A stretch of 64,000 nt of DNA, from assembly GCA_031394735.1 (NCBI GenBank), contig JANMXI010000012.1:1-64000 (forward strand), in the 5' to 3' direction. The DNA comes from TMP-86 sp031394735 (GTDB lineage: Bacteria; Pseudomonadota; Gammaproteobacteria; Steroidobacterales; Steroidobacteraceae). Positions within the stretch are counted from its first letter, which is position 1. Each line of letters opens with the position of its first letter. The translations under genes were made by a program, and so were the position numbers. The notes under the pieces were generated by a model that was not told the DNA's origin, ran no database searches, and saw nothing but the letters and a program-made list of their open reading frames with translations. Shown in pieces: positions 1 through 9,010 of this stretch.

Positions 1-223
1 CTTTGAAGTTCAGCCAATGCGCGCAGGACTTCAGCGCGCCATCATTCCAGCCTTTGCGCTGATCAAATTCGGCAATCAACATCAGCCAGCGATGCGTCGC
101 TGCGTTCAAGTGCCCGGCAAGCTCGGTGATCTGCGCCACCAATTCCTCCATCTCCACTTCAGGCTCAGCCTCACTCCCGACCTCGCCGGAGGCACCCAAC
201 CGCTCAGTATTCGCTCCATCCAT
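1..223 (-). CDS. DUF222-type (HNH endonuclease family) protein, N-terminal fragment
   Basis: Reading the minus strand from an ATG at 223 gives 74 open codons that run off the left edge. The protein starts MDGANTERLGASG, has an acidic stretch, and then LAGHLNAATHRW and SCAHWLNFK, which resemble the start of the DUF222 domain that precedes an HNH nuclease domain in many actinobacterial and proteobacterial proteins. An AGGAG sequence lies about 8 bases before the ATG. The nuclease domain itself would be outside the window, so enzymatic function cannot be checked. The role of this family is poorly defined; members often occur in several copies per genome. Confidence 0.65.
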   Translation of the reverse strand, partial: MDGANTERLGASGEVGSEAEPEVEMEELVAQITELAGHLNAATHRWLMLIAEFDQRKGWNDGALKSCAHWLNFK

Positions 224-663
224 GACCCGCTCCTGAGGCTGTGAATATATACAGCATCATAGCGCAGCCCCGTCACCGAATCATCACCCAATGCCGTGTT
301 TTCAAGGAGATTTGCGCGCAGCGCATACCGTGAGCGCATCGAAACAGCGCTTACTCTCGGCATTGCGCCAGAACGAAGAACACGAACGGAAGACTCTTCA
401 GGCAAATCACAAGAAAACGAAGCCGTGTCCTCAGCTGTTGTAAATTTGCGCCAAGCCATTTCGCTTCATGCGAGGCACGCAAACGTCCGACGACAGAACA
501 CACGCGCCTCCCACAGTTGCGCATCGCCATCCGCATCGCTTATAACCAAACTGCATGACGGCTTGAGCAAATAGCAGTTCACAGTGGCGCTTTGCTCGAC
601 AATGATGCCGTTATCTCGCAACGCATCAGTTGCGCTCGTACCAAAACTTCGCAGGAGATTTCG
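224..663. other. Intergenic region, no gene recognised
   Basis: About 440 bases between the divergent DUF222-type gene and the TonB receptor. Short open frames exist here on both strands but show no recognisable domain, no convincing ribosome binding site and overlap each other. Promoters for both flanking genes should lie here; I could not pick out a convincing box. Confidence 0.5.
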
Positions 664-2838
664 ATGGCTTCACGAATTCCAGTTGCCGCGGTACTCGCGG
701 CGGCGGTCCTAGGCGTCACCACGGCCTATGCTGAACCCACGGGTTTGGATGAAATTGTTGTAACCGCGCAACGCAAACAGGAGTCCGCGCAGACCATCGG
801 TCTGGCGCTTTCCGTGGTGAGCGGCGACGATCTGCGTGAGAAGGGGGTTCAGAAGGTCAACGACCTGCAAAACGCCACGCCGAGTCTTGAAGTCGAACCC
901 GCGTTCGGTAGCGGTCAACCGCAATTCCGCCTGCGCGGCGTCGGCTTCATCGACTACACCGCCAACAACAGTTCGCCCGTGGGCGTGAACATCGACGAAG
1001 TGTCATTGCCGTTTCCTGTTCAGACTCAGGGGCAGTTGTTCGATATCAGCCGCGTCGAAGTATTGCGTGGACCGCAAGGCACCCTTTACGGTCGTAATAC
1101 CACCGGCGGTGCGGTGAATTTCATCACCAATCGACCGACTTCCGATCTGCAAGCTGGCATTACGGCCGAGTATGGATCGCATCAGGCATTTGCCGCCGAA
1201 GGATTTGTGTCAGGCCCCCTGGGCGAGACGCTAAAGGCTCGTCTGTCATGGGCCGTCGAGAACGGCGGTGCCTGGCAGCGAAACCGAGCCACAGGCGAGG
1301 ACTTGGGCGACAAGGACAAGGTTGCGGGGCGACTTCAATTGGAATGGGATCCCACGGATGCAATCAATCTGCGCTTGAACGTGCATTTGTCTAAGGACGA
1401 GTCCGACGCTTACGGAACGCAGCTATTTTCGAACTTCACACCAACGAGTGGCGGGCCGGTCATTCCCGCGGACACGAGTCCCTATTCGACTGGCTGGAGT
1501 TTAAATCCCGCCTTTGCCCAGACCGTCGGGATCTCCGCGAGCACCAAACCAGGTGTCAACAATACGAACAATGGTGTAGACCTGACTGCGGTCTTCAATT
1601 TGGGGTCCGTCAAGCTGACCAGCGTCAGTGCCTACAACAAACTCGTGCGGCGCGAGCTTGGCGATTGGGACGCGACCCAGTACGTCGAGTCTGATATTTA
1701 CTTTCATGACGATGTCAAAGTGTTCTCGCAAGAAGTCCGGCTGGCCTCCACCGGCACCGGTCCCTTAGGGTGGGTCGGCGGCGTGTATTACTCGAATGAA
1801 AAGCTTGCTGAAGATTTCTTCAGCGATTTCACGCAGCGATTGGGCGGGAGTGCGCTCACCAATTATCACCAGGAAGGCAAATCGGTTGGGGTGTTCGAGC
1901 AGACGAATTACCAGTTTACCGACCAACTCAAAGGTGTCTTGGGCCTTCGCTATGAGCATGAGAAACGCGATCTGATCAATTTGAATACCAGCTTTACTGG
2001 CGTGCCATCGTTGATCGCCGGCGGACCGCAAAGCCGCAGCCTCAGCAACTCGGATGTGAGCGGAAAAGTCGGCTTGGAATATCAATTCGCGGAACATTCA
2101 CTGCTGTACGGCAACATCAGCCGGGGCATCAAGTCCGGGGGCTTCACGGCGCACAACACGGTTGGCAATCCCAATGCCGTCGATGCCTTCGCGCCGGAAA
2201 AACTCACGGCCTATGAAATTGGTGTGAAGAGCGATATCACCTCGACCCTGCGCATCAATGCGTCCGTTTTCTACTACGACTATAAGGATCAGCAGGTATT
2301 GTCCAAGGTGTTCGACTTAGGCTCTCAGTCTTTCATCGGTCGGTTCGTGAATGCGCCCAAATCGGAGATCACAGGTGGCGAACTGGAATTGCAATGGCAT
2401 CCGGTCAAGGACCTCGATATCCAGCAGTACATCGGATACAAGAAGGGAAAATACAAGGCGTTCATCATCAACAGTGAAGGCGTGGACTTCAACGGCCAGG
2501 ATCTGAGTTTCCCGAAATTCAGCTATGGCGGTGATCTGAACTACGGCATCGGCCTCGGTTCCCTGAAGCTGACGACGGGCATCAACTACAGCTATCACGA
2601 CAAGTATTCGCAGTTGTTCCTGCTGGGGCCGACGTTCACGACCGACTCTTATTGGCTCGCGAACGCCAGCATCACGCTCGCGCCGGCTGAAGGAAAATCC
2701 TGGTCGGCTGCCGTCTGGGCGCGGAATATTTTCAACGAACGTTATGATCTGACTCGCAACTTCTTCCTCCCCTTCACCAATATCGCCGCGGTTGGAGAGC
2801 CCACGACGGTCGGCATTCGCGTCGGCTACTCGTTCTAA
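664..2838 (+). CDS. TonB-dependent outer-membrane receptor
   Basis: Energy-coupled outer-membrane transporter, 724 aa. I chose the ATG at 664 rather than the in-frame upstream start at 592, because 664 has GCAGGAG just before it and opens directly onto a signal peptide (MASRIPVAAV...TTAYA, cut after about residue 23). The mature protein begins with a TonB-box-like DEIVVTAQ (residues 29-36), followed by a plug domain (VEVLRGPQGTLYGRNTTGG, a typical receptor plug motif) and a long beta-barrel ending in a C-terminal Phe (GYSF), the usual outer-membrane barrel terminus. The family as a whole takes siderophores, vitamins, sugars or peptides; the substrate is not visible here. The downstream genes are only 6 bases or fewer apart and encode hydrolases and a peptide-type ABC importer, so an acylated amino-acid or peptide-like substrate is a reasonable inference. 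Confidence 0.93.
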   Translation: MASRIPVAAVLAAAVLGVTTAYAEPTGLDEIVVTAQRKQESAQTIGLALSVVSGDDLREKGVQKVNDLQNATPSLEVEPAFGSGQPQFRLRGVGFIDYTANNSSPVGVNIDEVSLPFPVQTQGQLFDISRVEVLRGPQGTLYGRNTTGGAVNFITNRPTSDLQAGITAEYGSHQAFAAEGFVSGPLGETLKARLSWAVENGGAWQRNRATGEDLGDKDKVAGRLQLEWDPTDAINLRLNVHLSKDESDAYGTQLFSNFTPTSGGPVIPADTSPYSTGWSLNPAFAQTVGISASTKPGVNNTNNGVDLTAVFNLGSVKLTSVSAYNKLVRRELGDWDATQYVESDIYFHDDVKVFSQEVRLASTGTGPLGWVGGVYYSNEKLAEDFFSDFTQRLGGSALTNYHQEGKSVGVFEQTNYQFTDQLKGVLGLRYEHEKRDLINLNTSFTGVPSLIAGGPQSRSLSNSDVSGKVGLEYQFAEHSLLYGNISRGIKSGGFTAHNTVGNPNAVDAFAPEKLTAYEIGVKSDITSTLRINASVFYYDYKDQQVLSKVFDLGSQSFIGRFVNAPKSEITGGELELQWHPVKDLDIQQYIGYKKGKYKAFIINSEGVDFNGQDLSFPKFSYGGDLNYGIGLGSLKLTTGINYSYHDKYSQLFLLGPTFTTDSYWLANASITLAPAEGKSWSAAVWARNIFNERYDLTRNFFLPFTNIAAVGEPTTVGIRVGYSF

Positions 2839-2844
2839 AGGTGC

Positions 2845-3810
2845 ATGCCCGCCATGAAGATCATTTTTAAAGTGGCGGGCATTCTCGTCCTGGTTGTTGC
2901 GCTTGCGGTATTGGCTGCCTGGCTCAAATACCGCGGGCCCGACATCCCGTACGAGACGCTCGAAAAGAAATACACCAACGAGGCCTCACACTTCGTCGAC
3001 CTCCCCAACGGCGTACGTCTGCACTATCGCGACGAGGGCAACGCGGCCGGTCTCTTGCTGGTGTTGTTGCATGGCTACGGTGACTCCTACACCAGCTGGG
3101 AAGGGTGGGTTGCCACGCTCAAAGATCGCTACCGGCTGATCAGCCTCGACTTTCCCGGCCACGGGCTGACACGCGCGCCGCAGGATTTCCGGCTCAACGG
3201 TGACGAACTGGCCGACCTGGTCGAGGTGTTTGCCGCGCGGCTCGAACTCCAGAAGTTCGCACTCGCGGGCAATTCCATGGGTGGCGGCGTCGCCTGGCGC
3301 TTTGCCGTGCGCCACCCCGAGCGTTTGAATGCGCTGATACTGGTCGATGCAGCCGGCTTTCCGCCGCAGGCTCCGCCCAAAGAAGTGCCGCTGGCGTTCA
3401 AAATTCTGCAGTACCCCATCGGGCGCAAGATCCTGGCGAGCATCGACAACACGCCGCTCATCGACCAGGGGCTCAAAGCCGACGTCTATGACAAGGCGCT
3501 GATCACGCCGGCCTTGGTGGCGCGCTGGGCGGAATTTCAGCGCGCACCGGGGCATCGCGATATCCTGATGGGCATGAACCTCGGAAACGCTCTCGCCGCC
3601 ACCACCGAAGTCGTTGCCAAAATTACCGCGCCGACGCTGGTGATCCATGGTCAAAGCGATGTGCTGATCGAGCTGAACAGTTCGCAACGAATGGCAGCCG
3701 CGATTCCCAATGCCAAGCTTATCGTCTATCCCAACGTGGGCCATCTGCCGCAGATCGAGATTCCGCAGCGCTCCGCGGAGGACGTCGCCGGATTCCTCAA
3801 AGGGCTCTGA
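2845..3810 (+). CDS. Alpha/beta-fold hydrolase, membrane-anchored
   Basis: 321 aa from the ATG at 2845; an alternative ATG at 2854 (MKIIFK) is equally likely because the AAAGG at 2838-2841 is rather close to the first and far from the second. A hydrophobic segment (residues about 8-27) without an obvious cleavage site suggests an inner-membrane anchor with the enzyme in the periplasm. The hydrolase signature is clear: LLHGYGDS oxyanion region, nucleophile elbow GNSMGG with Ser144, a late Asp in HGQSDVL, and the catalytic His in NVGHLP. These make a complete Ser-Asp-His triad. Substrate unknown. The gene begins 6 bases after the TonB receptor, so the two are probably co-transcribed and it may cleave the imported compound. 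Confidence 0.88.
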   Translation: MPAMKIIFKVAGILVLVVALAVLAAWLKYRGPDIPYETLEKKYTNEASHFVDLPNGVRLHYRDEGNAAGLLLVLLHGYGDSYTSWEGWVATLKDRYRLISLDFPGHGLTRAPQDFRLNGDELADLVEVFAARLELQKFALAGNSMGGGVAWRFAVRHPERLNALILVDAAGFPPQAPPKEVPLAFKILQYPIGRKILASIDNTPLIDQGLKADVYDKALITPALVARWAEFQRAPGHRDILMGMNLGNALAATTEVVAKITAPTLVIHGQSDVLIELNSSQRMAAAIPNAKLIVYPNVGHLPQIEIPQRSAEDVAGFLKGL

Positions 3811-3815
3811 CGCCC

Positions 3816-5171
3816 GTGCGGCTGGACGCCGTCGGCAATCCGGTCACGGTTGAGGATGAGCAGACTCTGGCCGGCGTCGATGATTTCGTTTCAGGGTTCC
3901 TCGCCTACGAGCGGCGCGCGGAGCACATCATCGCAGCCGCCGACGCGGCGCCCGATTGCAGCATCGCCAATTGTTATGCCGGCATGCTGTGGATGCTGCT
4001 CGAAGCGCCCGAAGCGCCGCAAAGGGCAGCACAGTACCTGACCGCAGCCGAGCGCACCGCGTCGTCTGCCACGCTTCGCGAGCAAATGAATGTCGCGTTA
4101 CTGCGCGCCTGGGCCGATGACGACCTGCCGCGGGCCATCCGAACTGCGCAGCAGATCGCAGAAGAGTTCCCGCACGATCTGACCGTGGTCAAGCTGCACC
4201 AGTATTTCGATTTCAATCGCGGCAATTTCACCGGCATGTTGCGCAGCGCTCTGCGTGTTCGCGAAGCCAATAGAGACATTGCCTACATCCACGGCATGAC
4301 GGCCTTCGCGTATGAGCAATGCCATCTGCTCGATGACGCCGAGCGCAGTGCGCATCGCGCGTTGGAACTGCAGCGCAAAGAGCCCTGGGCGCAGCATGCT
4401 TTGGCGCATGTGTACCTGACCCGCGGATTGATCGAAGACGGCGCCTGGTTTCTGGAAGGCGTCGCCGACACCTGGACCGGGCTCAACTCGTTCATGGTGA
4501 CGCACCTCTGGTGGCACCTCGCGCTGTTTTATCTCAGCCAGGGCCGGAACGAGGAAGTGCTGACGCTGTACGACCAGCACTGTTGGGGCGTGGTGAAGAG
4601 CTATTCGCAGGACCAGGTCGGCGCCGTGTCGCTGCTGACGCGCATGGAACTGGCCGGAATCGATGTGGGCGATCGCTGGCAGGATCTGGGCGAGCACCTT
4701 CGAGCCCGTGCGAACGACACCGTGCAGCCGTTTCTGACCCTGCAATATCTGTATGGCCTGGCCCGCGCCAAGCGTCCCGAGAGCGAACAGCTTCTGGAGG
4801 CAACGCACGAACGGGCGCGCTCCGCGCCCGAATTCGTGCGTTCCACCTGGGCCGAAGTGGCCCTGCCCGCCGCCGAAGGGCTGGTGGCCTACGCCCACGA
4901 AGATTTCACCACTGCACGACGCCACTTGAGCCTGGCGCTGCCGCGCATGAGTGAAACCGGCGGCAGCCATGCGCAGCGCGATCTGTACGAGCAGATCCTG
5001 CTGGATGCACGCATCCGCAGCGGCGAGCTCAATCTGGCGCAACAGCAGCTGGAATTGCGTCGCAGTGCGGACCCGCTGAGCGTTCCGATCAACACGGCGC
5101 TGGCAACCCTTTATGATGCGTTGGATCTGCCATTTGAAGCGCAGCGCGCACGGGCGCGCCTCGACGAGTAA
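3816..5171 (+). CDS. TPR-repeat protein, TTC38-like
   Basis: 451 aa from a GTG at 3816, 5 bases after the hydrolase stop; no better ATG is in frame nearby. The sequence is almost wholly alpha-helical with degenerate tetratricopeptide-like repeats (for example AEHIIAAADAAPDC, RSAHRALELQRKEPWAQHALAHVY, ARRHLSLALPRM). The WAQHALAHVYLTRG and THLWWHLALFYL blocks resemble the TTC38 / StaR-like TPR family. There is no signal peptide, so it should be cytoplasmic. No catalytic motif is seen. Its position inside a substrate-uptake operon suggests a scaffold or regulatory role, but nothing in the sequence proves this. Confidence 0.8.
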   Translation: MRLDAVGNPVTVEDEQTLAGVDDFVSGFLAYERRAEHIIAAADAAPDCSIANCYAGMLWMLLEAPEAPQRAAQYLTAAERTASSATLREQMNVALLRAWADDDLPRAIRTAQQIAEEFPHDLTVVKLHQYFDFNRGNFTGMLRSALRVREANRDIAYIHGMTAFAYEQCHLLDDAERSAHRALELQRKEPWAQHALAHVYLTRGLIEDGAWFLEGVADTWTGLNSFMVTHLWWHLALFYLSQGRNEEVLTLYDQHCWGVVKSYSQDQVGAVSLLTRMELAGIDVGDRWQDLGEHLRARANDTVQPFLTLQYLYGLARAKRPESEQLLEATHERARSAPEFVRSTWAEVALPAAEGLVAYAHEDFTTARRHLSLALPRMSETGGSHAQRDLYEQILLDARIRSGELNLAQQQLELRRSADPLSVPINTALATLYDALDLPFEAQRARARLDE

Positions 5172-5174
5172 GCC

Positions 5175-6458
5175 ATGACCCTGGAATTCACCGATCAAGT
5201 CTTGAAGCGCATCGAATCGCGGGCCGAGGAGATGGTGGAGCTGACACGCGACCTGATCCGCTTCCCCACCATCAATCCGCCGGGCGAGGCCTACGAGCCC
5301 TGTGCGCGCTTCGTCGGCGAGCGGCTTCAGGCGAGCGGCTTCGAAGTGGAGTACGTGCGCGCCACCGGCACGCCCGGCGACAACGATCGCCTGCCGCGCA
5401 TCAATGTCATCGCCCGCTGGCAGGGCGCCACCGCCGGCCCTTGTGTGCATTTCAACAGCCACATCGATGTGGTCAAAACCGGTGCAGGCTGGACTGTGGA
5501 CCCTTTCAGTGGCGTGGTGCGCGACGGACGCGTGTATGGCCGCGGCGCCTGCGACATGAAGGGCGGCATGGCCGCGTCCATCATTGCGGTGGAATCGCTG
5601 ATCGAATCCGGGGCGCCGATCCCGGGTGCATTGGAAATCTCCGGCACCGTCGACGAGGAGTCGGGCGGCTACGGCGGCGTACATTATCTCGCCGAGCGCG
5701 GCTGGTTCTCCAAGCCGCGAGTGGACCACGTCATCATTCCGGAACCCTTGAACGTCGATCGCGTTTGCATCGGCCATCGCGGCGTGTGGTGGGCCGAGAT
5801 TCAAACGCATGGCCGCATCGCGCATGGCTCCATGCCTTTCCTGGGCGATTGCGCCGTGCGCCATATGCACGCCGTGGTGGAGCGCTTCGAGCGCGAACTG
5901 TTTCCGGCCATGGCGCAGCGACGCACCGCCATGCCGGTGGTTCCCGAAGGCGCGCGTCAATCCACACTGAACATCAACTCGTTTCACGGCGGCGCCGCGG
6001 AACAGACCGAAGGCTTTCCCGCGCCCTGCGTGCCGGATTCGTGCCGCATGATCTTCGATCGCCGCTTTCTGATCGAAGAGACGTTGGATCAGGTGAAAGG
6101 GGAAGTGCGCGATATTTTGGAATCTCTGGCAAAGCAGCGACCCGGGTTCCGCTATGACATGCGCGACCTGTTCGAAGTGATCCCCACCATGGCGGACCCC
6201 AACGGTCCGGTGGCGCGCAATACCGCGGCCGCCATCCGCCAGATCCTCGGCCGCGACGCGCAGTTCATCTGCTCGCCCGGCACCTACGATCAGAAGCATA
6301 TCGACCGCATCGGCAAGCTCAAAGAGTGCATCGCCTACGGTCCTGGTATTCTCGATCTGGCCCATCAACCGGATGAATATGTGGTCATCGACGATATGAT
6401 CGCTTCCAGCAAGGTCATGGCATTGTCGGCGTGGGCGTTGTTGAACGGCCAGACATGA
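5175..6458 (+). CDS. M20-family metallopeptidase / deacylase (ArgE/DapE-like)
   Basis: 427 aa, starting 3 bases after the TPR gene. The zinc-peptidase motifs are in order: SHIDVVKTG with metal ligand His96 and Asp98, CDMKGG with bridging Asp127, DEESGG with the catalytic/ligand Glu161-Glu162, and a late His in DQKHID. The architecture matches acetylornithine deacetylase/succinyl-diaminopimelate desuccinylase proteins, which remove an acyl group from an amino acid or cleave short peptides. There is no signal peptide, so it acts in the cytoplasm, downstream of the importer encoded next. Whether it is a true ArgE or DapE is doubtful given the operon context; a catabolic N-acyl amino acid or dipeptide substrate is more likely. 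The stop overlaps the next start (ATGA at 6455-6458). Confidence 0.88.
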   Translation: MTLEFTDQVLKRIESRAEEMVELTRDLIRFPTINPPGEAYEPCARFVGERLQASGFEVEYVRATGTPGDNDRLPRINVIARWQGATAGPCVHFNSHIDVVKTGAGWTVDPFSGVVRDGRVYGRGACDMKGGMAASIIAVESLIESGAPIPGALEISGTVDEESGGYGGVHYLAERGWFSKPRVDHVIIPEPLNVDRVCIGHRGVWWAEIQTHGRIAHGSMPFLGDCAVRHMHAVVERFERELFPAMAQRRTAMPVVPEGARQSTLNINSFHGGAAEQTEGFPAPCVPDSCRMIFDRRFLIEETLDQVKGEVRDILESLAKQRPGFRYDMRDLFEVIPTMADPNGPVARNTAAAIRQILGRDAQFICSPGTYDQKHIDRIGKLKECIAYGPGILDLAHQPDEYVVIDDMIASSKVMALSAWALLNGQT

Positions 6459-9010
6459 CGCCGCGGCCGCGACCCGCGGCCGCCATCGGCTGCATCCTGA
6501 TCCTCCTGGGCGGATTTTTCGCAAGCGTAAGTGACGCGCGCGATTCCGTCGTCATTGGAACGCAGCTCGAACCGCCGGTGCTCGACCCCACCACCAATCC
6601 GGCGGCTGTCATCAGCGAGATGCTGCAGGGCAATCTGTACGAGGGTCTGATCAGAGTCGACGCTGGCGGAGAAGCGTTGCCCTGTCTCGCCGAACGTTGG
6701 GAAATCGCCGATGCCGGCCTCACCTATGTGTTCCATCTTCGCGCCGGCGTGCGTTTTCACGATGGCACGACTTTCGATGCGGCCATCGCAAAGTATTCGC
6801 TCGACCGGGCGCGCGCTGCGCAGTCGATGAACCCGCAGAAGTCGCGGCTGGCGGCGATCACCGCCGTCGAAGCACCGGACTCGAACACGCTGACCTTAAG
6901 GCTGTCCCGACGTTCCGGTAGCCTGCTGCAAAGCCTGGCCTGGACAGCTTTCGCCATGGTGACGCCGGCTACTGCTGCGGGAAATGCCGCTCACCCCATC
7001 GGTACCGGTCCCTTCAAATTCGCCGGCTGGCGCCGCGGCGACAGCATCGCGCTGATCCGCAATGACGAGTATTGGGGTAAACGCGCCGGGCTGCAGCGCG
7101 TCGTATTCAAATTCATCTCGGAGCCGGCAGCCGCGTATGCGGCGTTGATGGCGGGCGATGTGCAGGCCTTTTCAAATTACCCCGCGCCGGAAAGCGTTGC
7201 GCAGTTCAAGGCTGATGCGCGCTTCAATGTCTTTGTGGGGTCGACCGAAGGCGAGACGATTCTCGCGCTCAACAACCGCAAGCCGCCGTTCAACGACGTG
7301 AACGTGCGCCGTGCCATTGCCTTCGCGCTGGATCGCGCCGCCATCATCGACGGCGCGATGTTCGGCTACGGTGATCCCATCGGCAGCCATTTCCCGCCGC
7401 GCAACCGGTCCGCGGTGGATCTCACCGGCCGCTACCCGCATTCGGTGCAAGCCGCCCGCCGACTGCTGGCGCAGGCTGGCTATGCGCAAGGGTTCACCGT
7501 CACGCTGAAATTGCCGCCGCCGTCGTACGCGCGTCGTGGTGGAGAAATCATCGCCGCGCAGTTGGCGGCGGTGGGCATCCGAACACAGGTTGAAAACATT
7601 GAGTGGGCGCAATGGCTCGATCAAGTGTTCGCGCGTCACGATTTCGACATGACGGTGATCCAGCACGCCGAGCCGCTGGACTATGACATCTACGGCCGCG
7701 ACGACTACTACTTCGGCTATTCCAGTACCGAGTTCAAAGCCCTGCTGGCGCTGCTCGAGGACAGCATCGATCCCGTGCAGCGCAAGGTTACGCTGGGCGA
7801 TATCCAGCGCCGTATTACCGAAGATTCGGTCAACGCCTTCTTGTTCCAATATCCGAAGCTCAGCGTTTACGACCGGCATCTGGTGGGGCTGGGTCTGGAT
7901 AATCCGCTCAATGTCACCGAGCTTGGGGCCGCGCATTTCGATTCTTCCGCGGCGGCCGCGGTGGAGTCGTCGCAGGGTTCAAGTCCCGGTCGATGGCTTC
8001 GTTGGCCGGTGCTGCTCCTCGCGCTGGGTTTGCTGGCGTGGGCGGCGCGAGCCATGGGGATGGCGGTGATTGGCCGCCGGCTGTTGATCCTGGCCGCGAC
8101 GCTGTGGGTGTCGAGCGCGGTGATTTTCGCCATCGTGCAGATGGCGCCCGGCGATCCGGCGCGCTTCATGCTGGGATTGCAGGCGGATGAACAGAGCGTG
8201 GCGGCCGTCCGGCATGAGTTGGGGCTCGATGGCTCAGCGTTGCATCGTTACGCCGCGTGGATCGGCGGGCTGGCAACGGGCGATTTCGGCAGTAGTTACA
8301 CATACCGTGTGCCGGTCGGTGGCCTGATCGCAGAACGATTGCAGGTGTCCCTGCCGTTGGCGCTGTATGCCCTGCTGCTCACCGTGCTCATCGCATTTCC
8401 GGCCGGGATTGTGGGCGCGGCCTACCGCGGCCGTACACCCGACTCGCTGGTTTCCACTGCCACGCAATTGGGTATCGCCATTCCCAACTTCTGGCTCGGC
8501 ATCCTGTTGATCGTGATATTTGCGATTTCGCTGCGCTGGGTTTCGGCCGGCGGATTTCCCGGCTGGGACGCGGGCGTATGGGAGGCACTCAAGGCGCTGA
8601 CGCTGCCGGCTATCGCGCTGGCAATGCCGCAGGCCGCGATCCTCGCGCGGGTGCTGCGCGCGGCATTGATCGAGACCTTGCAGGAAGACTTCGTGCGCAC
8701 CGCGCGCGCCAAGGGCCTCACCCAGGGCGCTGCGCTTCTCCGCCATGCGTTGCCCAACGCGCTGTTGCCCGTGCTCACCGTGTTGGGCATGCAATTTTCC
8801 TTTCTGCTCGCCGGCGGCATCATCATCGAGAATGTGTTCTTTCTGCCGGGCCTCGGACGCCTGGTATTCCAGGCCATCGTGCAGCGTGACCTGATGGTGG
8901 TGCAGAACGTGGTGTTGCTGCTGGTGTTCGCCGTGGTGCTGGGCAGTTTTCTGGTGGACCTTGCCTATGCCTGGGTCGATCCACGACTGCGACGGGCGGC
9001 TCGCGCATGA
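6455..9010 (+). CDS. Fused ABC-importer substrate-binding protein (family 5) and DppB-type permease
   Basis: 851 aa from the ATG at 6455, which overlaps the preceding stop as ATGA; an upstream in-frame start at 6431 is less likely. Residues 1-28 form a signal or anchor sequence. Residues about 30-490 are a peptide/nickel-type SBP_bac_5 binding protein (EPPVLDPTTNPAAV, LAERWEI, YVFHLRAGVRFHDG, HPIGTGPFKF, VRRAIAFALDRAAI). Residues 517-531 form an extra membrane helix, and from 541 a complete DppB-like permease follows (VQMAPGDPAR, then RTARAKGLTQG, the EAA loop that docks on the ATPase). Normally these are two genes. The added helix would bring the chain from periplasm back to cytoplasm before the first permease helix. 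No stop or frameshift separates the parts. Confidence 0.92.
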   Translation: MTPRPRPAAAIGCILILLGGFFASVSDARDSVVIGTQLEPPVLDPTTNPAAVISEMLQGNLYEGLIRVDAGGEALPCLAERWEIADAGLTYVFHLRAGVRFHDGTTFDAAIAKYSLDRARAAQSMNPQKSRLAAITAVEAPDSNTLTLRLSRRSGSLLQSLAWTAFAMVTPATAAGNAAHPIGTGPFKFAGWRRGDSIALIRNDEYWGKRAGLQRVVFKFISEPAAAYAALMAGDVQAFSNYPAPESVAQFKADARFNVFVGSTEGETILALNNRKPPFNDVNVRRAIAFALDRAAIIDGAMFGYGDPIGSHFPPRNRSAVDLTGRYPHSVQAARRLLAQAGYAQGFTVTLKLPPPSYARRGGEIIAAQLAAVGIRTQVENIEWAQWLDQVFARHDFDMTVIQHAEPLDYDIYGRDDYYFGYSSTEFKALLALLEDSIDPVQRKVTLGDIQRRITEDSVNAFLFQYPKLSVYDRHLVGLGLDNPLNVTELGAAHFDSSAAAAVESSQGSSPGRWLRWPVLLLALGLLAWAARAMGMAVIGRRLLILAATLWVSSAVIFAIVQMAPGDPARFMLGLQADEQSVAAVRHELGLDGSALHRYAAWIGGLATGDFGSSYTYRVPVGGLIAERLQVSLPLALYALLLTVLIAFPAGIVGAAYRGRTPDSLVSTATQLGIAIPNFWLGILLIVIFAISLRWVSAGGFPGWDAGVWEALKALTLPAIALAMPQAAILARVLRAALIETLQEDFVRTARAKGLTQGAALLRHALPNALLPVLTVLGMQFSFLLAGGIIIENVFFLPGLGRLVFQAIVQRDLMVVQNVVLLLVFAVVLGSFLVDLAYAWVDPRLRRAARA

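Noticed and set aside
4098..6524. 808-codon open frame on the minus strand
   Set aside because: It lies wholly antisense to the TPR, M20 and fusion genes, has no family-like motif, and its length follows from GC-rich codon use. The plus-strand genes have clear catalytic motifs.
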